Part shown: one piece after another, positions 22,757 through 34,912 of the stretch | Numbering within the stretch: the first letter of the stretch is position 1 | How the letters are laid out: every line of letters begins with the position of its first letter | DNA from: Pteria penguin | Lineage: Eukaryota > Mollusca > Bivalvia > Pterioida > Pteriidae | Direction of reading: 5' to 3' | Assembly (NCBI GenBank): GCA_035048485.1 | Contig: CM068587.1 | Span: 27,112,534-27,176,533 of the forward strand | DNA length: 64,000 bases | Notes under the pieces: model-generated | Seen by the model: only the letters and a program-made list of their open reading frames with translations | What the model was told of the DNA's origin: nothing | Database searches by the model: none | Position numbers and translations under genes: made by a program

Positions 22757-25700
22757 GACGCCTTTTATTTGTTTTCTGTGCGAGTTATTCCCATTTTAAT
22801 TTTCTACTTGCCTTGTCTGGTCCGTACTTCTGTCCTATTATTCACCCGGATCTATTATTATTTCTTCTCTTACCAAAGTTCTGAATTTCGTGGTACTGTT
22901 CCTAAATTGTCCCTCTTCGTTTCAATTTGATACAACAAGATGTGCGAATACTAATACAGCCTGGTTTAAACTCGTGAAAACTCGGGCAATTCCGTAATCG
23001 AAGAGGATCGCTGTGTCCATCTTGACTTCGATTCTACAAAGAGCATACAAATGGAGAAATGAGCTGGATAAACTACAACAACCACCCTTTAAAACGCAAT
23101 ACATATATATTTTATTAATACTGTCTTTTTCTAATTTTAAATTTTTGTTATTTAAAGTGAGCACATGACTATCTCACTTTAAATAACAAAAATTTAAAGT
23201 TAGAAAAAGACAATACGGATCCATATAGTTATATTCTATAGATCAAACTGAAAATAGCAAATAACAATTTTACTTGAAGTAGGATTACCTATGTACAGTT
23301 GAAGACTAAAAGAGAAAGAAGTATATATCATATATAATACAACCAAAAATGTAATGATCAAAGGAAATGCAGTTGAAGTCTCTATTTTCTTATTATGTCC
23401 ATTCATATATTGGATATAATAAACAGACATATATACAATAAATACATTAAACACAATAAACACATTAAAACAATATATACAATAAATACAAAGTGAGCAG
23501 ATCGACATAGCAAGAGTCTACAGTGATTAATAGAAAAACGATAGTATATGAACATGTAATGTCGCACAATGTAAGATGTACACATGTATATATTTTCCCA
23601 ACATCTGTAGTTCTTTAATAGTATGCACATCAAGTAGTTTGGCTATTTCATTGCAAATAACAATAATATACGAGAGAAAAATAGGCATTTAAGTATCATT
23701 TAAAATAATCTTCTAGAACAAAGTCTATTGACACAATCACACTTTATTTATTGCTATATTGACCAGATGCGATGTGAAGATTATGAAAAATCTAAAACAA
23801 ACTGTTTATTACTTATATAGAATTATCTGTTGGCTTGTGCAAGTTATTCTGCATACACAACAGTTCAAGTAAATACAGGTATATTTCACCGCTTCATCTT
23901 ATATGAACTGAGGATAACGCATTTTGTTAATGTACATAAAATTTTGTTTCATTATCTCATATAATTTTCTATTAATATGGTCTTCATGACATATACATGT
24001 AACCTTACCCTAATTTTTCGTAACTCTGCTTTGATGTCGGGTACTTATTGAACAAGACTTCAGAGTTTAATTTTCGGCATTCTGTAGTTTTATCCAGAAT
24101 TTAATGATTTTATGATATCGTAATATGTTTTAAAATGATATACCTAATCATTATATACTGGAGTGTTATAAATAATTTTTCTTAATCTTCAAAATCTATT
24201 TACTAAATTCAGTATGCATATGCAATTTTCCGACATCCGAGGGAAAGGAGGGGGGGGGGATTAATGAAAACTCTGAGCTGTAACTAATGTTTCATTTACT
24301 TAAGCAATTAAACACACACACACATTGGAGTTCAGTATTGAAATAACAATTATCTAGATATTGCAAGATGTGCTTTCTTCGGTTTGGTTCGAGTCTGTCC
24401 CTGTCTTAATTTGGAGTATGTGAATTGCATTGCAGTGCGTGTTACAGTGACTGAAACAGATAGATTATCTTCGTGAATTATTCTGTGTGTTATGGCAGCA
24501 AAAGTTTTTAGTGCACTTTTAGTTGTAAATAGTCATTTAAATTGCATTACATTAAATGCTGTTTTAAAATGCCTACTACATGGTTTTTATATTTAATTAC
24601 AGCGAAGAAACATGAAAAATGAAAATGTCATGTTAATTTATAACATACAATTAATTCTACCTAATTTTGGGTTCTATTTAAAAGTTTTCTCTTTCTTAAG
24701 GTTCCCGAATGTTTCATGAAAAAACTCCAGTGTTGGAATATAGAATGTGCTTTATAATCGACCCTGTGTTATGGCTGTCTTGTAAATTACAAAATGCATT
24801 TCTCTTCGTTCCTTAATATTTACATATGTTTTATTTAGTCATTTGCATTCATGAATATAATTTTGCGGCCACCACTCTGTTATAATTGTTATGTAAATTA
24901 TATTTATATCTACCCAATACACGAATTTTATATTTCATATGATATATGGGACCTCATGCCCGACAAACTACGTTTTGCCGGAATTTTCATTATAATACTA
25001 AGGCTTGTATTGTTACGCCACAATGGAGTAGCACAATTCTAAGCGGCATGATCACTGTGGATCGAACACTTAATGAGAGGTAGAACTGATTTGAAAAATT
25101 CTACGCGTGTATACACATTGCTGTTTACTGGATGGACGTAAACAAAAACACAAAAAATACACAAATGTACAAGATTTAACAAAAAACCAAACTTATAGCT
25201 TCATCTTAAAATTCTTTATCATTTGTGAAATATTCCGTCCCATAAAATGCATTCCAGGTAGCATTCCGTGTTTACATCCATCTTTGTTCCCATGGCTCAA
25301 ATTATCAATACTAATAACCATTGTCTATTTTGGGACTGCGATTTCTTCTCTTACTTTATTGCCCTCATTTCCCTCTTCCACAAATGCCCTTTTTACGTTG
25401 TAATTTATAAAGAATATACATCAATATGGTGATAAGTTGTTGAAGGAACTTGAACACCGGAGGAGAAGTCCGACCTAAGATATGTATATGAACGGGATTC
25501 TCACCCAGACCTTAATGAGATAAGAGGTTACAACGACACTCAGCGTAGCGCTTTCTAGCATTCGACCACCCTGCTTAAACATTTCAAAAAAGTTGAAGTG
25601 GCATAGTTAAGTTAAAAATAGAAGAAGGATGCACTTTGCAACTCTCCGCGATAAAGGTGCAGCAATTGTAGTAGTATAAAAATTTATAGCCATGAACCGA

Positions 25701-25890
25701 AAAAAAAAATTTAAAATGGGATCAGTCTTCCAGCTACCTTCCTTGCCCTTCTGTTCTGTATATTGAAAGAAACAAATCACTATTCAGCCTAAAAAATAAA
25801 CATCGCCACTTTTCTGCTTAAACTTTGTACAATAAAAAAAAATCGACACTTCGACATGATACATGGAAACATGTTTATCTCTGTAAAACA
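22755..25890. other. AT-rich non-coding, one small hairpin element
   Basis: Apart from the inverted repeat at 23118-23216, a G run near 24247-24258 and a short CA run near 24311, nothing can be supported. Open frames are AT-driven. Confidence 0.5.
23118..23216. mobile_element. 91-bp hairpin element flanked by ATAC repeats
   Basis: Arms 23122-23161 and 23173-23212 (40 bp each, one mismatch) surround an 11-base loop. The ends are TGTC...GACA. The 4-mer ATAC flanks both sides (23118-23121 and 23213-23216), consistent with a short target duplication of a minimal foldback or MITE. The stem is longer and more perfect than a typical microRNA precursor. Confidence 0.6.
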
Positions 25891-25894
25891 AGGC

Positions 25895-26340
25895 AGGATC
25901 ATTTCACATTAATTGCAGACTAACCGAGCACTGGCTTCACACGCACCTGTACGCATGCCTGGCAATACGCGGCGAGATCAAAGGAATAAAATACGGATCA
26001 GTTGCGTGGCCGCCATGGTTTCCCCTTACCCTACGTAGGCATGACATTACCCAATCCACATTACATAAACTCAAACATCATTCGCATATGATCGTGTAAA
26101 TAAAATAAGTGGCTCCATTTTATATGAAGAAAATATGACAATAAAGAAGCCTATTTAAAGACTGCGCACTTTGATTGCACGGGTTTACCGCCCATGTTTT
26201 TCTGATGTGTCGTTTCTGCAGTTTAGGTCATTATCGCGTCATTATGACATGCCACAATTCCGTTGCATATTTTGGCTTCCGTTCTTTTTCACAGGAACAG
26301 AAATGATACTTCGTCTAATAAAACAAGACTTTATCTAGTA
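25895..26340. promoter_or_regulatory. Complex repeat-free stretch, candidate enhancer or alternative first exon
   Basis: Sequence complexity and CpG content rise here. A perfect Kozak context, GCCGCCATGG, has its ATG at 26015. That frame gives six codons (MVSPYP) plus two bases before a possible donor AC|GTAGGC at 26035, and this phase would also fit the bHLH exon. An ACTTTGATTG motif (TCF/LEF-like) lies near 26168. Function is inference only. Confidence 0.3.
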
Positions 26341-26677
26341 GTTATATTCAACGTAAACACCATTAAATGATTATGATTTGATTTTAATCGAAATGTTCTC
26401 ATATATTTCACTCCACGACTTCAAATTATCCATACTTTTTATCTATATTACGACGGTGCATCATCTTATACCGGACAGATACGTCGTTCGCCAGAGAACA
26501 TTGACGTTAAGCAAGAGTACATGTATGCGCAGTCCGCACTCTTTCGAGAATACGTTATGGAAAATGTTGACGCTCTGGTATCCGAAAACGTTATTCGCTA
26601 ATAGGCCATTTTCAAGTAACCTGAAAGAACCGGTAAAAACCTAGATTTTACAAGTCAGACTACGGACATTTGTGGTC

Positions 26678-27335
26678 ACCACCCACTAGTCCGACGGTTC
26701 ACTAGTCCGACAGAAAAATTAGGACTATTATCAGATATAAAAATGTCCAAATTTCTCCGGGCTGGATGCAATGGCAGTTGGATTTATCTTTCTTTTCTTC
26801 TTCTTCTTCTTCTTCTTCTTTAACCGCAATGCCACGATAGAGTATTCGTTCACAGCTATTTTAATACAAATTGTAAAGAGTTGTCTCCTACTGTGGATTT
26901 CAGTTCACGGGCATTCTTCATTTCAGCTTACATGTATGTTAACTAGCTTTTCCTGCGAAGTTTTGAGTAAAGGGCGAGATTATTCCGAATGTTTCATTTG
27001 CATGATTCTCTCTGATAGCAAGAGCTTAAAAAATGTAAAATTTATAGAATAAGTTACTGGTATACTGATATTATTCAGTAGAATCGTTTAAATAAAGCGA
27101 TTTGTTTACATGTATTAATGGTGGTTGTCACTTTCTAATTTTGGTATTTACCACCGGAAGTAATTTCAAAATAAAAACATGACAATGGTATTTACGCTGA
27201 CTGATAAAGACCAGGTGGACCATATAAGACAACACAACGTTGATACTTTGACCTTCGGACTAGTGAACCTTCGGACTAGTGGACCTTCGGACTGGTTCAC
27301 CTTCGGACTAGTGGACTGTCGGACTAGTGGGTGGT
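26678..27335. mobile_element. Foldback-like element with repeated CACTAGTCCGA ends
   Basis: The left end ACCACCCACTAGTCCGAC followed by a second CACTAGTCCGAC (26678-26712) is the inverse of the right end, where GGACTAGTGG-type units of about 15 bp are repeated about five times (27243-27335) and finish GACTAGTGGGTGGT. The inverted ends match over about 35 bp. No coding region for a transposase lies between them; the interior has a TTC run at about 26795-26820. A target duplication is not clear. Confidence 0.6.
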
Positions 27336-27394
27336 CCCCATTGAGACGTCATACTTGGTAGAAGCATTGATATTATGTATCCAAAGATAAGATC

Positions 27395-28600
27395 ATTAAG
27401 TCATAAATAAAATAACGCCAAACTATGTAATGTCCGTAGTTTGGATAAAACTCGGAAATAGTCTATTGCGGGACATTAACGTTATTTTGAAAAGCCAGAA
27501 AATACGATGGGGTACATTGCTGTTGTAATTTACAAGAAAATACACTACGAAACATTGACGTTGTAAATTCGCTAGAAAATTAATAAAAGGACATTGATAT
27601 TGTAGTTAGCTCCAAAATATGTTGTAATTCGCTAGAAAAAAAAGAGATAAAGTACACTAACATTATTGTACCTGGTGCATAATTACGTTGCAACAGGCTT
27701 GAAAATAAGTTTGTAGTATTGACGTTGTAATACGCCAGAAAACAATGAATTTTTTTCAAATCTTAAATTTGAATTCGATAAATTATTTCTCATATATACA
27801 GAATGACAATACATATATCAGATTCTCTCTGTAATTAAACAGATTCTTGTATGTTTATAAACAAAATATGCTCTGCTACAACTATTGATCTCCTAGAGCT
27901 GAACTGTATCAACATATTAGGGAATTTTTGGTCTCCGTTTTTACGTTTGCAAACACATTACACAAAAGCTAATCCCAACAGTTAGCTGTTGAGACATTGT
28001 TACAAAGTTGAGGATATAAGGAATGTACTTTGCTGTGGACTAAAGGACATTGTTACATACTATAACGCGGCCTTGAAGTTATTACACATCACAGGAACGC
28101 TGATTACTGCATAACTTTGATGCTGTTTATCAGAGGACAGTGTTACACAAAAGAGGACATTGTTATTGTTATTATTTATGTATCAGAGGATATTGTCGTG
28201 GTTGTTCACTATCAGACATTGTTACATAATAGAGGACCTTAATGTTATTGTTGGCAAGAGGACGTCGTTATGCATCAGAGTATTTGGCGTGGCTGATCAC
28301 TGGAGGACATTGTTGCATACTAGAGGACCCTGATGTTGTTGTTAGCTAGATGACGTCGTTATGCACCAGATGATTTTGGAGTGGTTGTCCACTGAAGGGC
28401 ATTGTTACATACTGGAGAACCTTGATGTTGTTGTTAGCTAGAGGACGGCGTTATGCATCAGGGAATTTTGGCGCGGTTGTGTACTGGAGGACATTTTTAC
28501 ATACTAGAGGACCTTGATGCTGTTGTTATCTATGGGACGTCTTTATGCATCAGAGGATTTTGACGTTATTGTGCACTGAAAGACATTGTTACACATTCAA
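27395..28600. repeat. Decayed tandem zone, with about 91-bp units at 28240-28600
   Basis: From about 27440 phrases like ACATTGACGTTGTAAATTCGC and GCTAGAAAA recur loosely. From 28240 a clearer period of about 91 bp appears, with TACTAGAGGACCCTGATG, TACTGGAGAACCTTGATG and TACTAGAGGACCTTGATG near 28318, 28409 and 28500. Each is followed by GTTGTTAGCTAG-type and TTATGCATCAG-type segments. Confidence 0.7.
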
Positions 28601-28910
28601 GGACGTAGATTTCATGGCATATTGGACGCCGTTCTTATTTTAGAAGTCCTTTATATTTTGTATATTGTGTATGTGCCATCATTGTTACATTGGTGCTGTG
28701 AACTAGAGGACATTTTTGCATATAAGAGGGCATTGGGGTTTTTGTTGTTGTTGTTGTATATTAGAAGATATTTTTGTATTAGAAGACTCTGACGTATGTG
28801 TTTACATGCTAATGAACTTTGGTATTATTATGTAACAAAGTAATATTGTTTTGTACAAAAAGGATTTTGTTGTTCTGGTGTGCTAGAGGGCATTAATAAA
28901 TGGTAAAGGA
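28601..28910. other. Non-coding spacer in a decayed repeat zone
   Basis: T-rich sequence with scattered remnants of the flanking repeats (for example TAGAGGACATTTTTGC). No gene is supported. Confidence 0.45.
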
Positions 28911-29098
28911 CCAAAGACCTTGATGTTATTACGCACTATAAAGGACCTTGATGTTATTACGCACTATAAAGGACCTTGATGTTATTACGCACTATAAAGG
29001 ACCTTGATGTTATTACGCACTATAAAGGACCTTGATGTTATTACGTACTATAAAGGACCTTGATGTTATTACGCACTATAAAGGACCTTGATATTACG
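28911..29098. repeat. 28-bp tandem repeat, about seven copies
   Basis: Near-identical units containing AAAGGACCTTGATGTTATTA followed by CGCACTAT (starts near 28940, 28968 and so on every 28 bp). The GGACCTTGATGTTATT core is the same phrase found in the older 91-bp units to the left, so this looks like a young expansion of an old sequence. Confidence 0.92.
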
Positions 29099-30590
29099 CA
29101 CATAAGGATCTTAGTGTAGTTTCACATTAGGACATCATTCGCGCTAGAGGACCTCATACACAGGAGGAAAGTTTTAACGTATCTGAACGTTATATTGCTT
29201 AACACTATAGATGTTTTGGATTCTGGTGAAGATTTACATTACATGCCTGAATACAGTGGTATACAAAGGACTTATTGTTGAGAATCCCGATGTCCGACAT
29301 TCTTTTATTTCTCATCACAAGAAAACAATTATGCAACAGTATATTTAGAAATATTTTCTTAATTGTCTCGTTTATCAAAACGACATATTCACTTTATTTT
29401 TACAACACATACGGTGCACATTTTCTTTTTTCTGTTCGCTTTAAAATCATATTATCTATTTCACTAAAGATGGATTTTGAAAAAATGGTTAGTGGAATGG
29501 GATCTAGCCAATTCGGGTATATTGAATTAGGAATAAATATACTTTCTTTCAAACACAATACCAAACGAAATGCGTAGATACTACTGTATTAATGTTTAGT
29601 CGCTTTTAACAACTTTGGTTATATCACTGCGCGGATGCGACAGCCTATAACACACATTCTGCTGGGTATAGAACTTCTCCAATCCAGAGGAAACTCGGTA
29701 GCAACATAATCAGTAAGGTATAAAGCATTGAAATTATATTAACAATCTAACGCAAAAAATTTTGAAAATAAAAAATGTTTTAATTTCCTTATTGTCGGGC
29801 TACATTTCTATAATTTTTGCGCATGTGTTAAATAACATTTTTATAGTATTTGAAAAGACGTGAAATCGTCTTCCTTATATAATATTCTTAGATAAATAAC
29901 GTGGTGGTGTACATAATTGTATTGCTATTACGCACATGTAATAACGATGCAGATATACAAAGAATATAGTTAATTAATTGGAATTTTATGTAAATAATAA
30001 CCGAAAAATAAATATGTCTGCGAGTTGTGTATCAGCGACGCTTTACAAATCAAGGGTAAATACATACATTTTCTGATCAGAATGACACTACAAAACGACG
30101 AACAAAAACATATATTATCTATCAGATGAAGGTAGAAGATTTATTGGGATTTTGATTGGAATTGATAGGCCAATCATGCCACTCATGAGTAATTACTAGC
30201 AATCTTAATCCTCATTAAAATGATAAATGTACTATAAAGGGGATGAAAAGTGCTCAGGTCATGATTTGTATCAAAGAGATAGGAGACAGACAACATTCCG
30301 AATACCATGCAAAAAAAAAAGAAAGAAAAAAGAATGTAATGAACATGTAAATCTTTCCACAGCGATATAGTAGATATTATAATAAATATATAGTTATTCA
30401 TCATGATAATGCAAACTATGTTGTTATAGGTATACAATCGCAACTGTGACGAATAGTAAGAATGTTTAATAATTAGTCCTATCATTCTACTGAGGCATTA
30501 TACACGCAGTGGGCATGGTTTGGAGTCAACTCCTTTTCAATGTCCTGCTTGCCTTGTACACGAGTCAGTATCAATGTCATTACCGCAGTA
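29099..30590. other. AT-rich non-coding with one SINE remnant
   Basis: A decayed family I SINE fragment lies at about 29598-29642. A 100-codon open frame at 29275-29577 (+) shows no recognised motif and is probably chance. Confidence 0.5.
29598..29642 (-). mobile_element. Family I SINE, 3' fragment
   Basis: AGTCGCTTTTAACAAC followed by TTTGGTTATATCACTGC resembles the reversed SINE segment ACGTCGCTTTCAACAATATT, then CAGTTATATCGCGAC. The head and tail are lost. Confidence 0.5.
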
Positions 30591-30596
30591 TATTCT

Positions 30597-31728
30597 CGTT
30601 GTCACGACAAGATCTGCGTCGTTGTAATGCATGTCCGGTGTCATGACAAGCTCTGCCTCGTTGTATAATACATGCCCGGTGTCATGACAAGCTCTGCCTC
30701 GTTGTATAATACATGCCCGGTGTCATGACAAGATCTGCCTTGTTGTAATACATGCCCGGTTTCATGACAAGATCTGCCTCGTTGTAATACATGCCCGGTT
30801 TCATGACAAGATCTGCCTCGTTGTAATACATGCCCGGTGTCATGACAAGATCTGCCTCGTTGTATAATACATGCCCTGTGTCATCACAAGCTCTGCCTCG
30901 TTGTATAATACATGCCCTGTGTCAACACAAGCTCTGCCTCGTTGTATAATACATGCCCGGTGTCATGACAAGATCTGCCTTGTTGTATAATACATGCCCC
31001 GTGTCATGACAAGATCTGCCTCGTTGTATAATACATGCCCGGTGTCATGACAAGATTTGTCTCGTTGTAATACATGTCCGGTGTCATGACAAGATATGCC
31101 TCGTTGTAATACATGCCCGGTTTCATGACAAGATCTGCCTCGTTGTAATACATGTCCGGTGTCATGACAAGATCTGTATCGTTGTAATACATGTCCGGTG
31201 TCATGACAAGATCTGCCTCGTTGTAATACATGTCCGGTGTCATGACAAGATCTGTATCGTTGTAATGCATGTCCGGTGTCATGACAAGATCTGCCTCGTT
31301 GTATAATACATGCCCTGTGTCATCACAAGCTCTGCCTCGTTGTATAATACATGCCCGGTGTCATGACAAGATCTGCCTTGTTGTATAATACATGCCCCGT
31401 GTCATGACAAGATCTGCCTCGTTGTATAATACATGCCCGGTGTCATGACAAGATTTGTCTCGTTGTAATACATGTCCGGTGTCATGACAAGATCTGCTTC
31501 GTTGTAATACATGCCCGGTTTCATGACAAGATCTGCCTCGTTGTAATACATGTCCGGTGTCATGACAAGATCTGTATCGTCGTAATATATGTCCGGTGTC
31601 ATGACAAGATCTGCCTCGTTGTAATACATGCCCGGTGTCATGACAAGATCTGCCTCGTTGTAATACATGTCCGGTGTCATGACAAGATCTGTATCGTTGT
31701 AATACATGCCTGATGTCATGGCAAATTG
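30597..31728. repeat. 39-bp minisatellite, about 28 copies, with about 399-bp higher-order unit
   Basis: The basic unit is 39 bp, with GTCATGACAAGATCTGCCTC followed by GTTGTAATACATGCCCGGT. Some units are 41 bp through an inserted TA (GTTGTATAATAC). GTCATGAC is palindromic in every unit. A rare variant block (CCTTGTTGTATAATACATGC, then CCCGTG) appears near 30978 and again near 31377, showing a segmental duplication of about 399 bp. Because 39 is 13 codons, the reverse strand reads an open 13-residue repeat (MTPDMYYNEADLV), broken by the 41-bp units. I regard this as non-coding. Confidence 0.95.
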
Positions 31729-32960
31729 TTCACAAATTCATGCTTTACTAGCTGGGACACCACGTGCTTATGCTGTCGCAAGGTCAGACACGACTCTATG
31801 GATTTTTCACTGTACAGACTGTAATATCGCTTTCTGTCTCCATGTCAAGGATAGACTTGCCTTGTCCCCGCGATATATGGACTTTGATATTCCCCTTCAG
31901 CATCAGAATCAAGGTCAGATCGGCACTTCATTACATTATCGTTACTGCTCTCCTACACTGATATGTGTATCAAAGTTTGACTTGTTACATAATCCTCACA
32001 ACATAATAGGATAACCCTGTCTGTCTCAAATTAAGACCAGGTTTGCCATCTTACCAAAACATTATCAATACTGTGCAGTGAAAATCAAGATACCCCCTTT
32101 GAATGCTTGATAACATGTGTTACAGAGTAATCATTGTCTGAAAAAGTACATATACACGTAGAATAGAGTGGAATATCTATTGCACGGTATTAGATACTTT
32201 AGATTAGCATTTCTTAAAAATCATAACATTTCAATTTCCATAACTCCCTTCCCCTTCCGCAATTTGAGTGCTGTCAGATTTATCATTTTTACAGTGGCGA
32301 ATTTTCGTCTCATATATACAGTAAAACTCCAGAATTGGCACCCCAGCTGGCTGAGTAGTTTGACAAATACTTGACTTTCACACGTGCCCCCTCCCCCTTT
32401 TTATTTTTTTGACTTCCTGAAGTGTAGTAGGTCTGGTAGATACAAAATCGACCACCCACTTGTCAGAATTGTTATAATGATATAATACTGTCGTGCATGT
32501 CGACATGATTTTCTAACAACTTAACATCTGATAAGTCGAATATAATCATCCGACGAGTTAGTGGCAAGAGCATGTTACCATTGTCTAGTATATATGTTTA
32601 TAGTGCACCGTGATCACATGACTAATTGTACCTGTTCAGGGGTCCGTAAATGTCCACTGTGGTACATTGTTGTAGGTGCCATAGTCACGTGACACCAGTT
32701 ATTTTCGTATTTTACTTGTTCATAAAATTACTCCTTAGAACAAATAAATATGTTTCAAATTGAACAAAAAAGTGAATTTTACTCGCGTAACTTGAATAAA
32801 ACACCAACAGGAATAGGCGTTAATATATACATGTGGGCAAAAGAAAAATTTTAATTCCTGCGAGTCTGAAACTATAAATTTGCGGAAATAAAATTTGGCG
32901 TGTACGAGTAGTAAATATATATTTACTTGTTTAATTCTTATTTTATGTCACAAAAGATAA
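31729..32960. other. Non-coding, one dispersed repeat copy
   Basis: Contains a family III copy at 32610-32715 and, near 32320-32345, a GTAAAACTCCAGAATTGGCACCC segment. That segment resembles the reverse of 50809-50840. An open frame of about 100 codons at 31706-32014 has no recognised motif. Confidence 0.5.
32610..32715 (+). repeat. Dispersed repeat family III copy (end portion)
   Basis: TTCAGGGGTCCGTAAATGTC, then CACTGTGGTACATTG, ending GACACCAGTTATTTTCGTAT, then TTTACTTG. This mirrors 42395-42475 closely and defines one end of the repeat unit. Confidence 0.8.
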
Positions 32961-32967
32961 TTGCACT

Positions 32968-33185
32968 TATATGGTGATGTCATATGAAGCAATGCATAGA
33001 AATTTATATCTAAACAACGTATCCTCTCGAAGCAGTGAGGGATCTATTATGAGCCACGCTTACCGTGACACGTGGCCTTAGTTTTTACCGTCTCATCCAG
33101 AAGACAGGAAACCGAGAAGCAACCAAAAGGATTCGAACTCGGAACCCCTCGGCCATGATCCGAACACCTTACCGATTTATGTACA
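32968..33185 (-). mobile_element. Family II SINE, decayed copy
   Basis: Reversed relics in order: ATGGTGATGTC and GAAGCAGTGAGGGATC of the body, TTTTTACCGTCTCATCC and AGACAGGAAACCG of the middle, and GATTCGAACTCGGAACCC (reverse B box) of the tRNA-like head. More diverged than 5917-6185. Confidence 0.75.
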
Positions 33186-34135
33186 AGGTATATGAGTCTC
33201 ACATCAAGTCACGTAACGCATCTTGTAAATCAGAGCTTACTTTCATGATTAAAGTGTTAAATTCATGAGAATGAATTTTCAATAATTAATGCCCAAGAGA
33301 TCACTTCCTGATTTGAGCTTGTTATCTGGTTGGAAGATAAAGAAATCGGTAGAACACTTGAATATCAGGAACAGATCTATGAGTGGCTAATGTGGGTGGG
33401 TGGGACATGCTGTAGTCATCGCTTTGAGACAAATATTCTTGACTGAATGAAGGGAATGGTTTCACGGTAGAATTCACTAGAAAAACTCTACGCTGACATA
33501 GGTATCCGGAATTTCTTTGGAACACTCTAAAATACATATGCTCATGTACATGACGAAGGCACTTTGAAAAAACCCCTCTACAATACATACAATGAATTTA
33601 TTTGTTACTGAGCCAATTTCTCTTATTTCTCTTAGAGAATTCCTTTCTGTCCACGTAAACGTGAAAAAAGAGAGAGGATGGATTCGTGTGAATTATAGAT
33701 TTTTCCTGCATTCTAATATGTTCTCCACTCCATCTCTGGTTTAGTTTTTAGGATTTTTGTTAAAGTTTGACCATGGACATGTACCTCCATCTACAACGTT
33801 GAATTAGGGGATGAGGCGAACTTCTGGTAGTTTTAAGACACAGTGGCGATCCACCTCTGGGAGTGACCACAAACGTGATCTGAAACCTTGTATTTTGACA
33901 TTTCGTGGTGTTATTAGCCATATGTGTGTTTCTGTCCCATCCATGGATCAGTCACTGTGCTACACACTTCACCGAATTCAGCTTCAATTTTCTTTAAAAT
34001 AACATAAGTCTATATCAGCGTTCTAAAATTCTACATGCAATGAAGTAAAGTACGATGTATTTAAAATAATTTATTTTAAAGCATTCATTTTTTTTTTCTG
34101 TAGATTTATATGTAGTCCTTGTAAAATAAATTTCC
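33186..34135. other. Non-coding, nothing recognised
   Basis: No gene or repeat supported. An 88-codon open frame at 33322-33588 (-) has no recognisable motif. Confidence 0.45.
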
Positions 34136-34139
34136 GTTT

Positions 34140-34510
34140 TGTTGTAAATAGATCGTCTGACTTGCATAGATAAGCGCCAGACGTTAAGATCACGTACGTA
34201 ACCTCGCGACAGATAACGGGGGCGAGACTTGACCTAGTCCCACAGCCGCGCATACTTCCGTGGATCGATCATGCATACTGTGCCGACAGTGACCGACACA
34301 GACTTCTTCTATAGGGGCGGTGACCTCTAAATCAAATGGTCGTTAGTTGTTTTTCTGAAAAGGCAATGAGTATGCTAAGAGGTGGGAACCGCCCCTTCTC
34401 CCTTTCGCCCATAGTTTAGCACAATGCATCGTAAACTTTTCCCTTATTTTCCGCCCAGGAGTTTTACATAATAGCTCCCCTCTGACAGTTTTGTCCCAAT
34501 ATCATGAATC
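34140..34510. promoter_or_regulatory. CpG-richer repeat-free stretch, candidate regulatory element
   Basis: Clearly more GC- and CpG-rich than its neighbours, without repeats. It includes ATCACGTACGTAACC near 34190, whose CACGTA is the reverse of TACGTG, the core site used by trachealess/single-minded type bHLH-PAS dimers. It also has a short GGTGGGAACCGCCCC tract near 34380. Regulation of, or autoregulation by, the neighbouring gene is speculation from these short motifs. Confidence 0.3.
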
Positions 34511-34724
34511 CATCAAATAAATGAGCAAACGGATTGAATTAGTTGTATATACAGAATTTTTGAGACCTGTTATTTCTTAATTAAAAGTTATCAATTATGG
34601 TTTTATTGTATAACTATTTCGTGATTATCTTGTCGTTACTTTTCCGTCAGGTATGATTATTTTTCATTTATATTTCATGAAATATACCACACATTACTCA
34701 TATCTACATGTAATGACAGTGATA

Positions 34725-34855
34725 CACCCCCTACTGACGACCTAGGTTCGACTCCGGCTGTCAGATTCATGTAGATAATTTACTACCGTAATTCATCATC
34801 TTTTGCCTTCTATATATCTGTCCTTTGGATGAGACAATATAAACCAGTTAAATGA
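34725..34855 (+). mobile_element. Family II SINE, decayed head and middle
   Basis: CTAGGTTCGACTCCGGC retains a B box. Further on, TCTGTCCTTTGGATGAGACA matches the family II middle segment (TCTGTCTTTCGGATGAGAGT). An A-rich low-complexity tract follows (34855-34910). Confidence 0.55.
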
Positions 34856-34912
34856 AAAAAAAAAACACAAAACAAAACCAAAAAAAAAAATAAAAAAAAA
34901 AAATAAAAAATC

